DNA of 64,000 bases from assembly GCF_900106745.1 (NCBI RefSeq), contig NZ_FNNV01000019.1, positions 1 to 64,000 on the forward strand, read 5' to 3'. Each line of letters starts with the position of its first letter. Position 1 is the stretch's first letter. The stretch comes from Paenibacillus sp. CF384 (GTDB lineage Bacteria; Bacillota; Bacilli; Paenibacillales; Paenibacillaceae). The notes under the pieces were generated by a model. It was not told the DNA's origin, searched no databases, and worked only from the letters and a program-made list of their open reading frames with translations. The position numbers and the translations under genes were made by a program. Below are positions 1 to 7,800 of the stretch, piece after piece.

Positions 1-406
1 TGACGTGTTTTTCTCATGATACACCTCGACCTGTTTTGTTGTATTTATAGTAACAGGTCGCTGTTATGTTGTGTCCACTTATTATCCTAAACTCAGTTTG
101 TGGCGTTGTAGAGAAAATGATGCGCAATATGCAACATTTGCTGCCCGTAGCGCCTTCTGGGTGCCATGCTGGCATAGAATGCTGACATTTATGCAACATT
201 TAGCAGTATTTACCCTTCAAAGAGGTGAAATGCTGCATTTGCAGCAACATTATCAGCGCAGATGGCGCCTACGCGGTGCTCTTCTGCGATTAGCCACTCC
301 AGCGCCACTTTGGAGATGCTCTTCTGCGATTAGCCACTCAAGCGCCACATGCGCGATGCTCTTCTGCAATCATCCCCCCAACCTAGCGCATATACCGCTC
401 CTACTC
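1..406. other. Intergenic region with short repeats, no gene
   Basis: No credible coding region is seen. A perfect 9-base inverted repeat (CGACCTGTT at 27-35, AACAGGTCG at 52-60) with a 16-base loop lies at the left edge. Imperfect copies of GCAACATTT occur near 131 and 193, and a 40-base tandem repeat fills 277 to about 375. The open frames crossing this stretch run into the antisense of the permease gene at 407 and have no ribosome binding site. Confidence 0.6.
277..370. repeat. 40-bp tandem repeat, about 2.3 copies
   Basis: The segment TGCTCTTCTGCGATTAGCC begins at 277 and again at 317. A third, partly diverged copy starts at 357 (TGCTCTTCTGCAAT). The period is exactly 40 bases. Each complete copy ends with an AGCGCCAC block, and a TGGCGC upstream at 264 could pair with it. 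The array lies immediately 3' of the permease gene (which ends at 407 on the minus strand). It contains no coding signal. Function unknown. Confidence 0.75.
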
Positions 407-1726
407 TCAGCCCTTCACGCCGCCGGTAAACAACATCCCCTTCTCCAGCGCACCTTGCGTAATCATAAATACGAGCAGCAGCGGAAGGATCGAGATGACG
501 CCGCTCGCGCTGATCCAGTTGGGCCGTGGGTTCTGCCCGCTCTGCATATCGTTCATCGCCACCGTGAATGTCCAATTATGCGGCGACCTCGATACCACAT
601 AAGGCCAGAGGAAATCATTCCATACCGGAATGAAGGTCAGCACAGCCACGATCGTAAAGACCGGAACGGACATCGGGACGACGATACGCAGGAATGTCCG
701 AAGCTCCGAAGCGCCATCTACGCGTGCTGCTTGAAGCAGCTCTTTGGGCAGCTGATCGAAGAACCCTTTGAACAGAAAGATCACGAAGCCCCATGCAAAA
801 TGCGGTAGAATAATGGCCCAAATATTGTCCACGAGGCCGAGCTTCTGCATGAGCAAATATTGCGGAATGAGCACGGATACGCTAGGGATCATGATCGTTG
901 CGAGGAAATACATCAGGACGATGAATCGAATTCTTCGATTCGGAATGAGCTGTGACAGCGCATAGCTGGACAACGCCCCGAAGAAGAGCTGCCACACGAT
1001 AACCACCACACAGATAAAGAGGCTGTTCATGAAGAAATGATAGAATCCGAGGCTGCCCACTGTTTCCGCTGCCAGCAGATTCAAGCTTCGGAAGCTGTCA
1101 AACAAACGCAGCCAGTTACGCGATTGCTCCAGTTCCACCACTTTACCATCCAGCAATCCGCTTTCGTCGAAGTAGGCTCGCAGCTGCGTACTCAGCGGTT
1201 CATCTGACAGAAAGGGCTTCCCTCCATAAACTTCACCTTCGGAAATTCCGTACCACGTGAAGTCCGATAAGCGGCGCTCGCGGATTTGCCCCAGCTTCGT
1301 ATTCATGATTTTGTCGGAGTAACGATCGGTGGACACGATAAAAGGCTGACCCACATAGAACTCCGCTGCGGTTGTCTTCGCCCTATACAGCTTGAGCCCA
1401 TCCTTAATGCCGGTGACGGTAATTTCCCCGATATTATCCCGCATGAAGGCTCGCCACGGGTACCAGATCGCTTTCATCGCATCCTTCTCGTAGAACGTCT
1501 GCTCCTTGTTACCCAGGCCGGAGTAATCGAGTGTAAGCTCGATTGTATGCGGAATTCTTGGAAGAAATTTCGGTGTGGTCGATTCAATCGATTCGTTATC
1601 CATAATGGCCGTTACGAGCAGCCAAACAAGCGGAAGAAGACCCAGCACGACGAACACGATCGTAACCAGATAGGAAGCGACGTCCAGCTTGCGTTCGCCT
1701 TTTTCCACAATGCGGTTAGGTCTCAT
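407..1726 (-). CDS. ABC sugar transporter permease, MalG type, with large extracytoplasmic insertion
   Basis: This is the second inner-membrane permease of a carbohydrate ABC importer. The protein has 439 residues where this family usually has about 275-300. TM1 is at about residues 19-41. It is followed by a hydrophilic stretch of about 170 residues (roughly 45-220) before the conserved core of five membrane segments. The ATPase-contact (EAA) loop is at about 329-348 (ELLQAARVDGAS...). By topology the extra domain should lie outside the membrane, facing the binding protein. The gene follows the first permease by 6 bases and is the last gene of the importer operon. No ATPase is encoded here; such importers commonly use a shared MsmX-type ATPase encoded elsewhere. 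The substrate is probably an oligosaccharide, inferred from the GH38/GH42 neighbours. Confidence 0.88.
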   Translation of the reverse strand: MRPNRIVEKGERKLDVASYLVTIVFVVLGLLPLVWLLVTAIMDNESIESTTPKFLPRIPHTIELTLDYSGLGNKEQTFYEKDAMKAIWYPWRAFMRDNIGEITVTGIKDGLKLYRAKTTAAEFYVGQPFIVSTDRYSDKIMNTKLGQIRERRLSDFTWYGISEGEVYGGKPFLSDEPLSTQLRAYFDESGLLDGKVVELEQSRNWLRLFDSFRSLNLLAAETVGSLGFYHFFMNSLFICVVVIVWQLFFGALSSYALSQLIPNRRIRFIVLMYFLATIMIPSVSVLIPQYLLMQKLGLVDNIWAIILPHFAWGFVIFLFKGFFDQLPKELLQAARVDGASELRTFLRIVVPMSVPVFTIVAVLTFIPVWNDFLWPYVVSRSPHNWTFTVAMNDMQSGQNPRPNWISASGVISILPLLLVFMITQGALEKGMLFTGGVKG

Positions 1727-1732
1727 CTGCGG

Positions 1733-2614
1733 TCATTCGTCCTCTCTTTGCAAACGGAATTGAATCACGGTCAGTACGGCGATCAAGAGGAACATGAAGA
1801 AGGAGAGCGCTGCAGAAACGCCGAATCTCGATTGCTCGAAAGCCGTCTTCTGAATCATAAGCGCCACGACAAGCGAGGCATCTGCCGGACCTCCTTGCGT
1901 CATCACAAATATCGTATCAAACGATAGCAGAACCCCTGACATGAACCCGACGAACTGAATGATAATGACAAACGAAATGTTCGGCAAAATCATCATCAGC
2001 ATGCGCCGCCACGGTCCGCAGCCGTCGATTTTCGCTGCTTCGAAGAGCTCGGATGAAATGGATTTGATGGCTGCATAGTAGAGCAGCACGCCGATCCCGC
2101 CGCTGGCGAAGAAGCCGGGCAGCACAATCGCAAGCTTGGTCATGCGGAGGTCATTCAGAAAACCGTACGGGCCAAGTCCGAGCTTACCCAGCAAATAGTT
2201 GAACAGTCCGCGATCGGGATTGTACATCCACTTCCACAACAATGCGCCTGCAACAAGCGGCAGTACATTCGGAATTTGATAGAGCACAAGGTAGAGTCCG
2301 TTCAACCGCTTCATATGACTGAGGAAGAGCGCCTGCACGATCGGAACCCAGAATACGAGCAGTACCGACAATCCGAAGAAGATAAACGTGTTCTTCATCG
2401 CCACCCAGAACGTGTGGCTGCTGAGAAATTCGAAATAATTGCCAAAGCCGACAAACTTGCCCGGAGGGGTCATAATATCGTAGTTAAAGAGACTGATATA
2501 GACCGCTTTGAACAGCAAATAATATTTGAATATAAAGAATACAACAACAGAAGGAAGCAGGAACAAAATCGGTGTCCACGGGATCTTCCATTTATTCACC
2601 ACTTTCCTCACCAC
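1733..2614 (-). CDS. ABC sugar transporter permease, MalF/LplB type
   Basis: A 293-residue integral membrane permease with six predicted membrane segments and the EAA loop ELFEAAKIDGCGPWRR, typical of carbohydrate uptake (CUT1) importers. It sits 4 bases after the binding-protein stop codon and 6 bases before the second permease, so the three genes form one transcript. The start at 2614 is GTG. Another GTG (in AAAGTGGTGAAT) lies just downstream after an AGGAA sequence, so the true N-terminus may be a few residues shorter. It is expected to form a heterodimeric channel with the neighbouring MalG-type protein. Confidence 0.9.
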   Translation of the reverse strand: MVRKVVNKWKIPWTPILFLLPSVVVFFIFKYYLLFKAVYISLFNYDIMTPPGKFVGFGNYFEFLSSHTFWVAMKNTFIFFGLSVLLVFWVPIVQALFLSHMKRLNGLYLVLYQIPNVLPLVAGALLWKWMYNPDRGLFNYLLGKLGLGPYGFLNDLRMTKLAIVLPGFFASGGIGVLLYYAAIKSISSELFEAAKIDGCGPWRRMLMMILPNISFVIIIQFVGFMSGVLLSFDTIFVMTQGGPADASLVVALMIQKTAFEQSRFGVSAALSFFMFLLIAVLTVIQFRLQREDE

Positions 2615-2618
2615 CTAC

Positions 2619-4058
2619 CTATTTGACGCCTGCCAAAATGTCACTGTTATACTTATCAATCACTTCCTTCTGGGCAAGTGCTTCAGCCGCCTTGAGCTCC
2701 GTGGCCGGATCGGCGCTTGGATCAAGCAGAATCGTCTGAATCGGCTTCACGAGGTAGCTGCTCAGGCTGCTTTTGAGATAGTATTCCAGATGCTTATCCT
2801 TCGCCGTTGCCTGGACTGCCGCTACGTAATCCGGAGGTAAATCCTTCACCCACTTGGTAACATCGAAGTCCTTGACGATCGACAGCGGATTAATCGCAAA
2901 GCCGTTATCTAAGCAGAATTGTGCCCATGCCTCCATATGCTCCTTCGACAGGAAGAACATCGCATAGTCGAATGCGGCTTTCTGCTGCTCCGGCGTCGAT
3001 TTGGGATTCAGCATCCAGAAGTTCCCTCCCACTTGCGAAGGCGCTCTGCCTGATGGTCCGATCGGGAACGGCGTGAATCCAATATCCTCCGCTCTCATCC
3101 CCTGCTTCAAGAAGTTGCCGAAGCTGTCGGAGCTGCCCAGAATCATTGCTGATCGGCCGGTATAGAAGTCTCGCAAATTCTCGTTGTAATCTTGCACGAC
3201 ATTTTTCTGAGTCACTTTATGGGTCCATTTCAAATCTTTATAATATTGGAGCGCCTTCACAGCCGCTTCCGAGCTGAAATGCAGCTTAACGGTCCCATTC
3301 GGCTGAAGCTCCGTCAAGTCACCGCCTGCTTGCCACACGTAATATTCAAAATGCCAATCCGCCCAGTCCATGCCCAGAATATCAAAGCCGATTGTATCCG
3401 GATTATACTGCTGCACTTTCTTGGCCGTCTCAGCAAATTCATCCCACGTCCTCGGCGGACTGTCGATCCCTGCTTTCTTGAACATCGACTTGTTATAAAG
3501 TAAGCCGGACGAATACATGAAGCTTGGAATGCCATAAATTCGGCTGTCCTTCGTTGCCAGATCAAATGCACCGTCAATGAAACGTTCCTTATCCGGCGAG
3601 CTATTCATCAAATCCGTGATGTCTGCGGCAATTCCCTTCTGCATGTAGAGCTGCATATCCGGGAACGGCTGCTCCATCACGTCAGGCCCTTCACCGCCTG
3701 CAACCGCTGTCATAAATTTCTCGCGCACATTCGTCTGGAACGCTTCAACATGCTTAACCTTAATGTTAGGATGCAGTTCCTCGAACCTCTTAAAACGGCT
3801 TTCAATGAATGGCTTGCCGGGATCGTCAGGTGCGGGCTGATCCCAAGCGGTTATCTCGATGATGGGCTCCGTCTCATCCAGCGAAGCATCTGCTGCAGCT
3901 TCGTTATTCTCTGCCGCTAAAGCCCCGTTGATAACCTTTCCTGCAGCCGAACCCGATAGATCATCATCATTGGAATTGCAGGCGCTAAGCAGTACTGAGC
4001 ATAAGGCAGCTGCCAGCATAAGCGCTGCCGGCTTGTTAGGAATCCCTGGCTCTCTCAT
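2619..4058 (-). CDS. Extracellular sugar-binding lipoprotein of ABC importer
   Basis: A 479-residue solute-binding protein (bacterial extracellular solute-binding family 1). The N-terminus has a hydrophobic signal and a lipobox LLSAC with the acylated cysteine at residue 27, followed by an Asp/Asn/Ala-rich linker. The mature part begins near EITAWDQPAPDD. The start is supported by AGGAGG about 6-7 bases upstream. It is the first gene of the importer operon (binding protein, permease, permease) and lies directly downstream of a YesM/YesN-type two-component pair, which in this family usually senses sugar and activates the importer. Its ligand is inferred to be an oligosaccharide released by the local GH42-like and GH38 enzymes. 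Confidence 0.92.
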   Translation of the reverse strand: MREPGIPNKPAALMLAAALCSVLLSACNSNDDDLSGSAAGKVINGALAAENNEAAADASLDETEPIIEITAWDQPAPDDPGKPFIESRFKRFEELHPNIKVKHVEAFQTNVREKFMTAVAGGEGPDVMEQPFPDMQLYMQKGIAADITDLMNSSPDKERFIDGAFDLATKDSRIYGIPSFMYSSGLLYNKSMFKKAGIDSPPRTWDEFAETAKKVQQYNPDTIGFDILGMDWADWHFEYYVWQAGGDLTELQPNGTVKLHFSSEAAVKALQYYKDLKWTHKVTQKNVVQDYNENLRDFYTGRSAMILGSSDSFGNFLKQGMRAEDIGFTPFPIGPSGRAPSQVGGNFWMLNPKSTPEQQKAAFDYAMFFLSKEHMEAWAQFCLDNGFAINPLSIVKDFDVTKWVKDLPPDYVAAVQATAKDKHLEYYLKSSLSSYLVKPIQTILLDPSADPATELKAAEALAQKEVIDKYNSDILAGVK

Positions 4059-4172
4059 TCCTTACCTCCTGAGCATAAACAGTACGGTCACAGTCCCCAC
4101 CGCCGCCGTTTACAAGTTAATCATAGCTGGATCGGCTGAGCACGTTAATGGAAATAACGAACTTATGCACTA

Positions 4173-5801
4173 TTAAAATTTTGACGATACCGCGGCCCGG
4201 AATTGCACCGGTGTCATGCCGGTAGACTTGCGGAAGACGCTGCTGAAATAAGCGGCATCCTTGAAACCGACCAGCTCGGCTATCTCTTGGATTTTCAAAT
4301 TGGAATCTCTCAGAAACTGTTCGGATTTGCGCAGTCTGGCTGCGGTCAGATAGTTGACGAAGCTTTCACCGAATCGTTCTTTGAAGCGGCGGGAGAAATA
4401 ACTGGGATGGAAGTAGAATCGGTCTGCAATGGTTTGTAGGTTTATCGGCTCATGCAGGGAGCTGTCGATGAAGAGCTTCACCTCGTCGATGACGCTGTAT
4501 TCCGAGGAATGACGCAGTTTATATAAGTGGCCAACGATATTGCGGACCATTTCGCTTAAATGTCCTTGAATATCCTGCCACTGCGTAAGGCCGTGCAGCC
4601 ACGTCAGCAGATCATCCAACTCGCCGATAATCCACTCGGGGATACTCGTTTGGGTGAGCAAATATTTGCGCAGCAGGAGATGAAATTCAACGCAGAAGCT
4701 TTCCAGATGGGCGAAGTACACCTGCTTGCCTGTAGCAATCAGCTCGACACGTTCATCAATCCAGCCTGTCAGCGCGGAGACGTTGCACTCGCTCAGGAAT
4801 CGCAGCAGCAGCGCCTCGTCTTCTCTGGAGATCACGGAATGCAAGCCCGCTTTCACTTGTTCGCCGGCGTCGATCATATATATACGGCCATTGCCGTGAA
4901 GAATGCAATTGCGAAGCGCCTGCTTAGCTTGCTGGTAGGACTGCTGAATGATTTCCATCTGATTGACGGCACCGCCGCATCCGATGGTTGTTTCCAGCTT
5001 CAGATGGCGCTGAATGCCGCCGAGAATTTCTTTGAGCTCAAGGTGGAGCGTATCCGTTTCAACCGGCGAGTGACCCCCCAGCACATAAACAAGCTCATTT
5101 TCCAGCATCGCATGTCGGAATAATACGCCTTTGCGTTCCGTGGATTCGAGAACGGTAGAGATCATATTCTGTACAGCGAACGAAAGCAGCTTCTCGTCCC
5201 CCTGTCGAAAGGACAAATGCGGCAGCTTGACTGCCTTCAGCACGAACACAACCGCGACAAAATAGCTGCAGTTCCGGCGCAGCGCGAGCAGCTGCTCGTC
5301 TCTCTCCGCTTGAGGCACGCCTCCGGGTCCGTACTGGATGAGCTTGCTAAGCATCCGCTCACGAATCGACTCTTCCGCGCTGTTCTGCAAATGCTTAATC
5401 TGCTGGCCTGCTTCGGACTGCTCCAGGCGCTGCCGGATTTTGTCCATGACCCGCATCAAGCTCTCCTTCAGCTCTTCCTTGTCGACGGGCTTAAGCAGGT
5501 AATCCGTCACCCCGAATTGAATCGCTTTGCGGGCGTAATCGAACTCTCCGTAACCGCTAATGACGATGAATTGCAGCTCGGGCATGGCCTGCGCCGCTTC
5601 CTTCAAGAACGTGAGCCCATCCATAAGCGGCATGCGAATATCCGTAATTACGATATCAGGCTTCACCTCGTGCAGCACGCGCAAAGCTTCCTCGCCGTCT
5701 CCCGCTTCGAAGATCGATGTGATCGGCAGGCCGGACATCTGGATCTTCTTCATAATGCCCTGCCTCATCAGCTGTTCGTCATCTACGACTAGCAATTTCA
5801 T
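4173..5801 (-). CDS. Response regulator with AraC-type DNA-binding domain (YesN-like)
   Basis: A 542-residue cytoplasmic transcription regulator. The N-terminal receiver domain (1 to about 120) has the acidic pair D7/D8, phospho-acceptor D54 (ITDIRMP) and the conserved lysine in LLKPVDKEEL. A middle region of about 300 residues separates it from a C-terminal AraC double helix-turn-helix (about 440-540, with FHPSYFSRRFKERFG and GFKDAAYFSSVFRK). The ATG at 5801 has AGGAG 7 bases upstream and lies inside the 3' end of the histidine kinase gene (23-base overlap), so the pair is translationally coupled. It probably activates the downstream importer genes. Confidence 0.93.
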   Translation of the reverse strand: MKLLVVDDEQLMRQGIMKKIQMSGLPITSIFEAGDGEEALRVLHEVKPDIVITDIRMPLMDGLTFLKEAAQAMPELQFIVISGYGEFDYARKAIQFGVTDYLLKPVDKEELKESLMRVMDKIRQRLEQSEAGQQIKHLQNSAEESIRERMLSKLIQYGPGGVPQAERDEQLLALRRNCSYFVAVVFVLKAVKLPHLSFRQGDEKLLSFAVQNMISTVLESTERKGVLFRHAMLENELVYVLGGHSPVETDTLHLELKEILGGIQRHLKLETTIGCGGAVNQMEIIQQSYQQAKQALRNCILHGNGRIYMIDAGEQVKAGLHSVISREDEALLLRFLSECNVSALTGWIDERVELIATGKQVYFAHLESFCVEFHLLLRKYLLTQTSIPEWIIGELDDLLTWLHGLTQWQDIQGHLSEMVRNIVGHLYKLRHSSEYSVIDEVKLFIDSSLHEPINLQTIADRFYFHPSYFSRRFKERFGESFVNYLTAARLRKSEQFLRDSNLKIQEIAELVGFKDAAYFSSVFRKSTGMTPVQFRAAVSSKF

Positions 5802-7635
5802 AGGAAGGCTCCTCTACTCGCGTTTTTTTGATCAGAACCGTTACCGTCGTCCCCTGATCTTGGCTGCTTTGAACGGTTAACCCATAGCTGCTGCCGAAGA
5901 CTAGCTTGATGCGATAGAGCACATTGAACAGGCCGATAGATGAAGCCGTATGATCGGAATAGTTAAGCTGCTGGCATTGCTCCAGCTTCCCTTGCAGCAC
6001 CGCTAGTTTCTGCTTTTCAATCGCAGGACCGTTATTCCAAATCGTAATAGCCGCGTCCGTCTCGGAGAGACTGTAAGCTTGAATACGAATTTCCCCGCCC
6101 TGCGTCAGATGGTCTATGCCGTGAATGAAGCTGTTCTCGACCAGCGGCTGCAACAGGAGTTTCGGCGTCAGCGTGGCATGAAGTCCTTCCTCGATCTCGA
6201 TGGAATAACGTAGCCTCGCTCCGAAACGAATTTGCTGAATCGACAGGTAGATCTCGAGCTGCCGAATTTCGGTTTGCAAGGTGGACATATGACCGCCGCT
6301 GATGTTGTACCGGAACATTTTGGCAAGGGAGGAACTGATCAGACTGATGCGGTCATCCTCGTGAAGCGAGGCCAGACTGTCGATCATCCCAAGCGTGTTG
6401 TACAGAAAATGCGGATTGATTTGGGATTGCAGCGATTTGATCTCCGCATCCTTCTTCACCAGCTCCGTCTCGTATACTTTCACGATGAGCGAGTTGATCT
6501 CCTTCGCCATCTGATTGAAATGTCGGATAAAATAGCCGATTTCGTCCTTGGAAGTAACGGGCACGGAAACCTCGTAATTGCCTTGTTCGATGGAAATGAT
6601 CCCATTCTTCAACAGCTTAAGCGGCGTAATAATACGACTGGCGAGGAGGCTTGCAATCACCATAGCGCCAAGCAGACAGATCATCCCGATCACAAGCGTG
6701 CGGAGAGCAAACGTATTCAACTGTTCCAGCAGTACCTTCAGCGGGACTTTCCCAATGAGTGCCCAGGATGTATTGTTCAGCTCGTTGGAAACGAACAACG
6801 TCTCTACGCCGTGGTCATCACCGAACATGTATCTGGAAGATATGCCATAGCTAAACCGAAACAGCCCGTTTAGGCCTTGCAGCTGCGCGTCCGTCCGTTC
6901 ATGATCCAAGAGCATCACTTGCCCGCTTGCCGAGTCGACCAGCATATAGTTGCCCTGTTCGTCGCTGGCAATATCGCCGAGCCACTTCTTGAGATATTCC
7001 GGCGAGAGCCGGATATAGATGACACCGACGATCGGAGTGTCGATATTGAAATTAATGATTTTGACCGCTTGCGCGAACATCAAGGTGTTGACTTGTTGAT
7101 TCGTCGCCGCGTCGATGGTATGCGTCGGTACCCAAATCCCTTTCCCGTCCTTGGCGACAGCGGCCTTCTCGATCGGCTCGAAATCAAAGTCGAGCTCGTT
7201 GGTTTCATTCATTCTGCCGCTAGAGAGCATATAGCCGTCCAATTGGCTGACCATAATATAGTCCACCACCGGGTTATCGGTCAGAAACTGGCTGAATTTC
7301 GCAGAGTAGTGCGAGTACGCGTCCGGATCTGCCCCCATCCTGCTGACAAACTGCTGGAAATCCTTATTGCCAAAATAATCCCACGCGAAGTTCTTCACGT
7401 TCAGCATATAAGATTCCAGTGTGGCGGCTGATTGATTGCTGATCTGCTCCATGTTGCCGACCGCACGCTGCTTGATGTCCGAGGACGTTTGGATATAATA
7501 ATCGAGCCCCAGCGCAGAGACGGTAATGGAAATCGTGATGAAGAAACAGAACCATATTTTCCGATAGAGCGACTTTGTTATCCAATGGTAAGGAAATAGC
7601 AGCACCTTTGTCCGCATCTTCTGCATCTTCTGCAT
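5779..7635 (-). CDS. Sensor histidine kinase (YesM-like)
   Basis: A 618-residue membrane sensor kinase, with the start chosen at ATG 7635 because AGAAGGTG precedes it at suitable distance; an in-frame ATG at 7695 has no good site. The layout is TM1 near the N-terminus, an extracytoplasmic dCache-like sensing domain of about 250 residues, TM2, a HAMP linker, then a His_kinase domain with INPHFLYNTLG (H409 in this numbering) and an N-box LLLQPLVENSFIHGI plus a HATPase_c domain. This architecture is typical of Firmicute sugar-sensing YesM kinases. It is paired with the overlapping response regulator gene and lies between the GH38 operon and the ABC importer. Confidence 0.92.
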   Translation of the reverse strand: MQKMQKMRTKVLLFPYHWITKSLYRKIWFCFFITISITVSALGLDYYIQTSSDIKQRAVGNMEQISNQSAATLESYMLNVKNFAWDYFGNKDFQQFVSRMGADPDAYSHYSAKFSQFLTDNPVVDYIMVSQLDGYMLSSGRMNETNELDFDFEPIEKAAVAKDGKGIWVPTHTIDAATNQQVNTLMFAQAVKIINFNIDTPIVGVIYIRLSPEYLKKWLGDIASDEQGNYMLVDSASGQVMLLDHERTDAQLQGLNGLFRFSYGISSRYMFGDDHGVETLFVSNELNNTSWALIGKVPLKVLLEQLNTFALRTLVIGMICLLGAMVIASLLASRIITPLKLLKNGIISIEQGNYEVSVPVTSKDEIGYFIRHFNQMAKEINSLIVKVYETELVKKDAEIKSLQSQINPHFLYNTLGMIDSLASLHEDDRISLISSSLAKMFRYNISGGHMSTLQTEIRQLEIYLSIQQIRFGARLRYSIEIEEGLHATLTPKLLLQPLVENSFIHGIDHLTQGGEIRIQAYSLSETDAAITIWNNGPAIEKQKLAVLQGKLEQCQQLNYSDHTASSIGLFNVLYRIKLVFGSSYGLTVQSSQDQGTTVTVLIKKTRVEEPSYEIASRR

Positions 7636-7750
7636 CCTAAACACCTTCTCACCTTCATTACTTAAATTATAGATGGAGAAGGGCCTTTCTTTCATTAGTT
7701 TTTAGATTTCCTTCTACTAAAATCGTGATAGATATCGTGAAGCACAGCAC

Positions 7751-7786
7751 AAACAGTCCGTCCCTGCCACTCAGGAACGGACTGTT
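7751..7786 (-). terminator. Rho-independent terminator of the GH38 operon
   Basis: On the minus strand a 16-base stem (AAACAGTCCGTTCCTG paired with CAGGGACGGACTGTTT, one G-U pair) closes a 5-base loop, 15 bases after the GH38 stop codon. The U-rich part is within the end of the stem. Confidence 0.75.
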
Positions 7787-7800
7787 TCTGCTAGAACTAG

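Noticed and set aside
71..808. 245-residue open frame on the plus strand at the window start
   Set aside because: Its second half is antisense to the permease gene, and the first half crosses the 40-bp repeat; no ribosome binding site and no recognisable domain.
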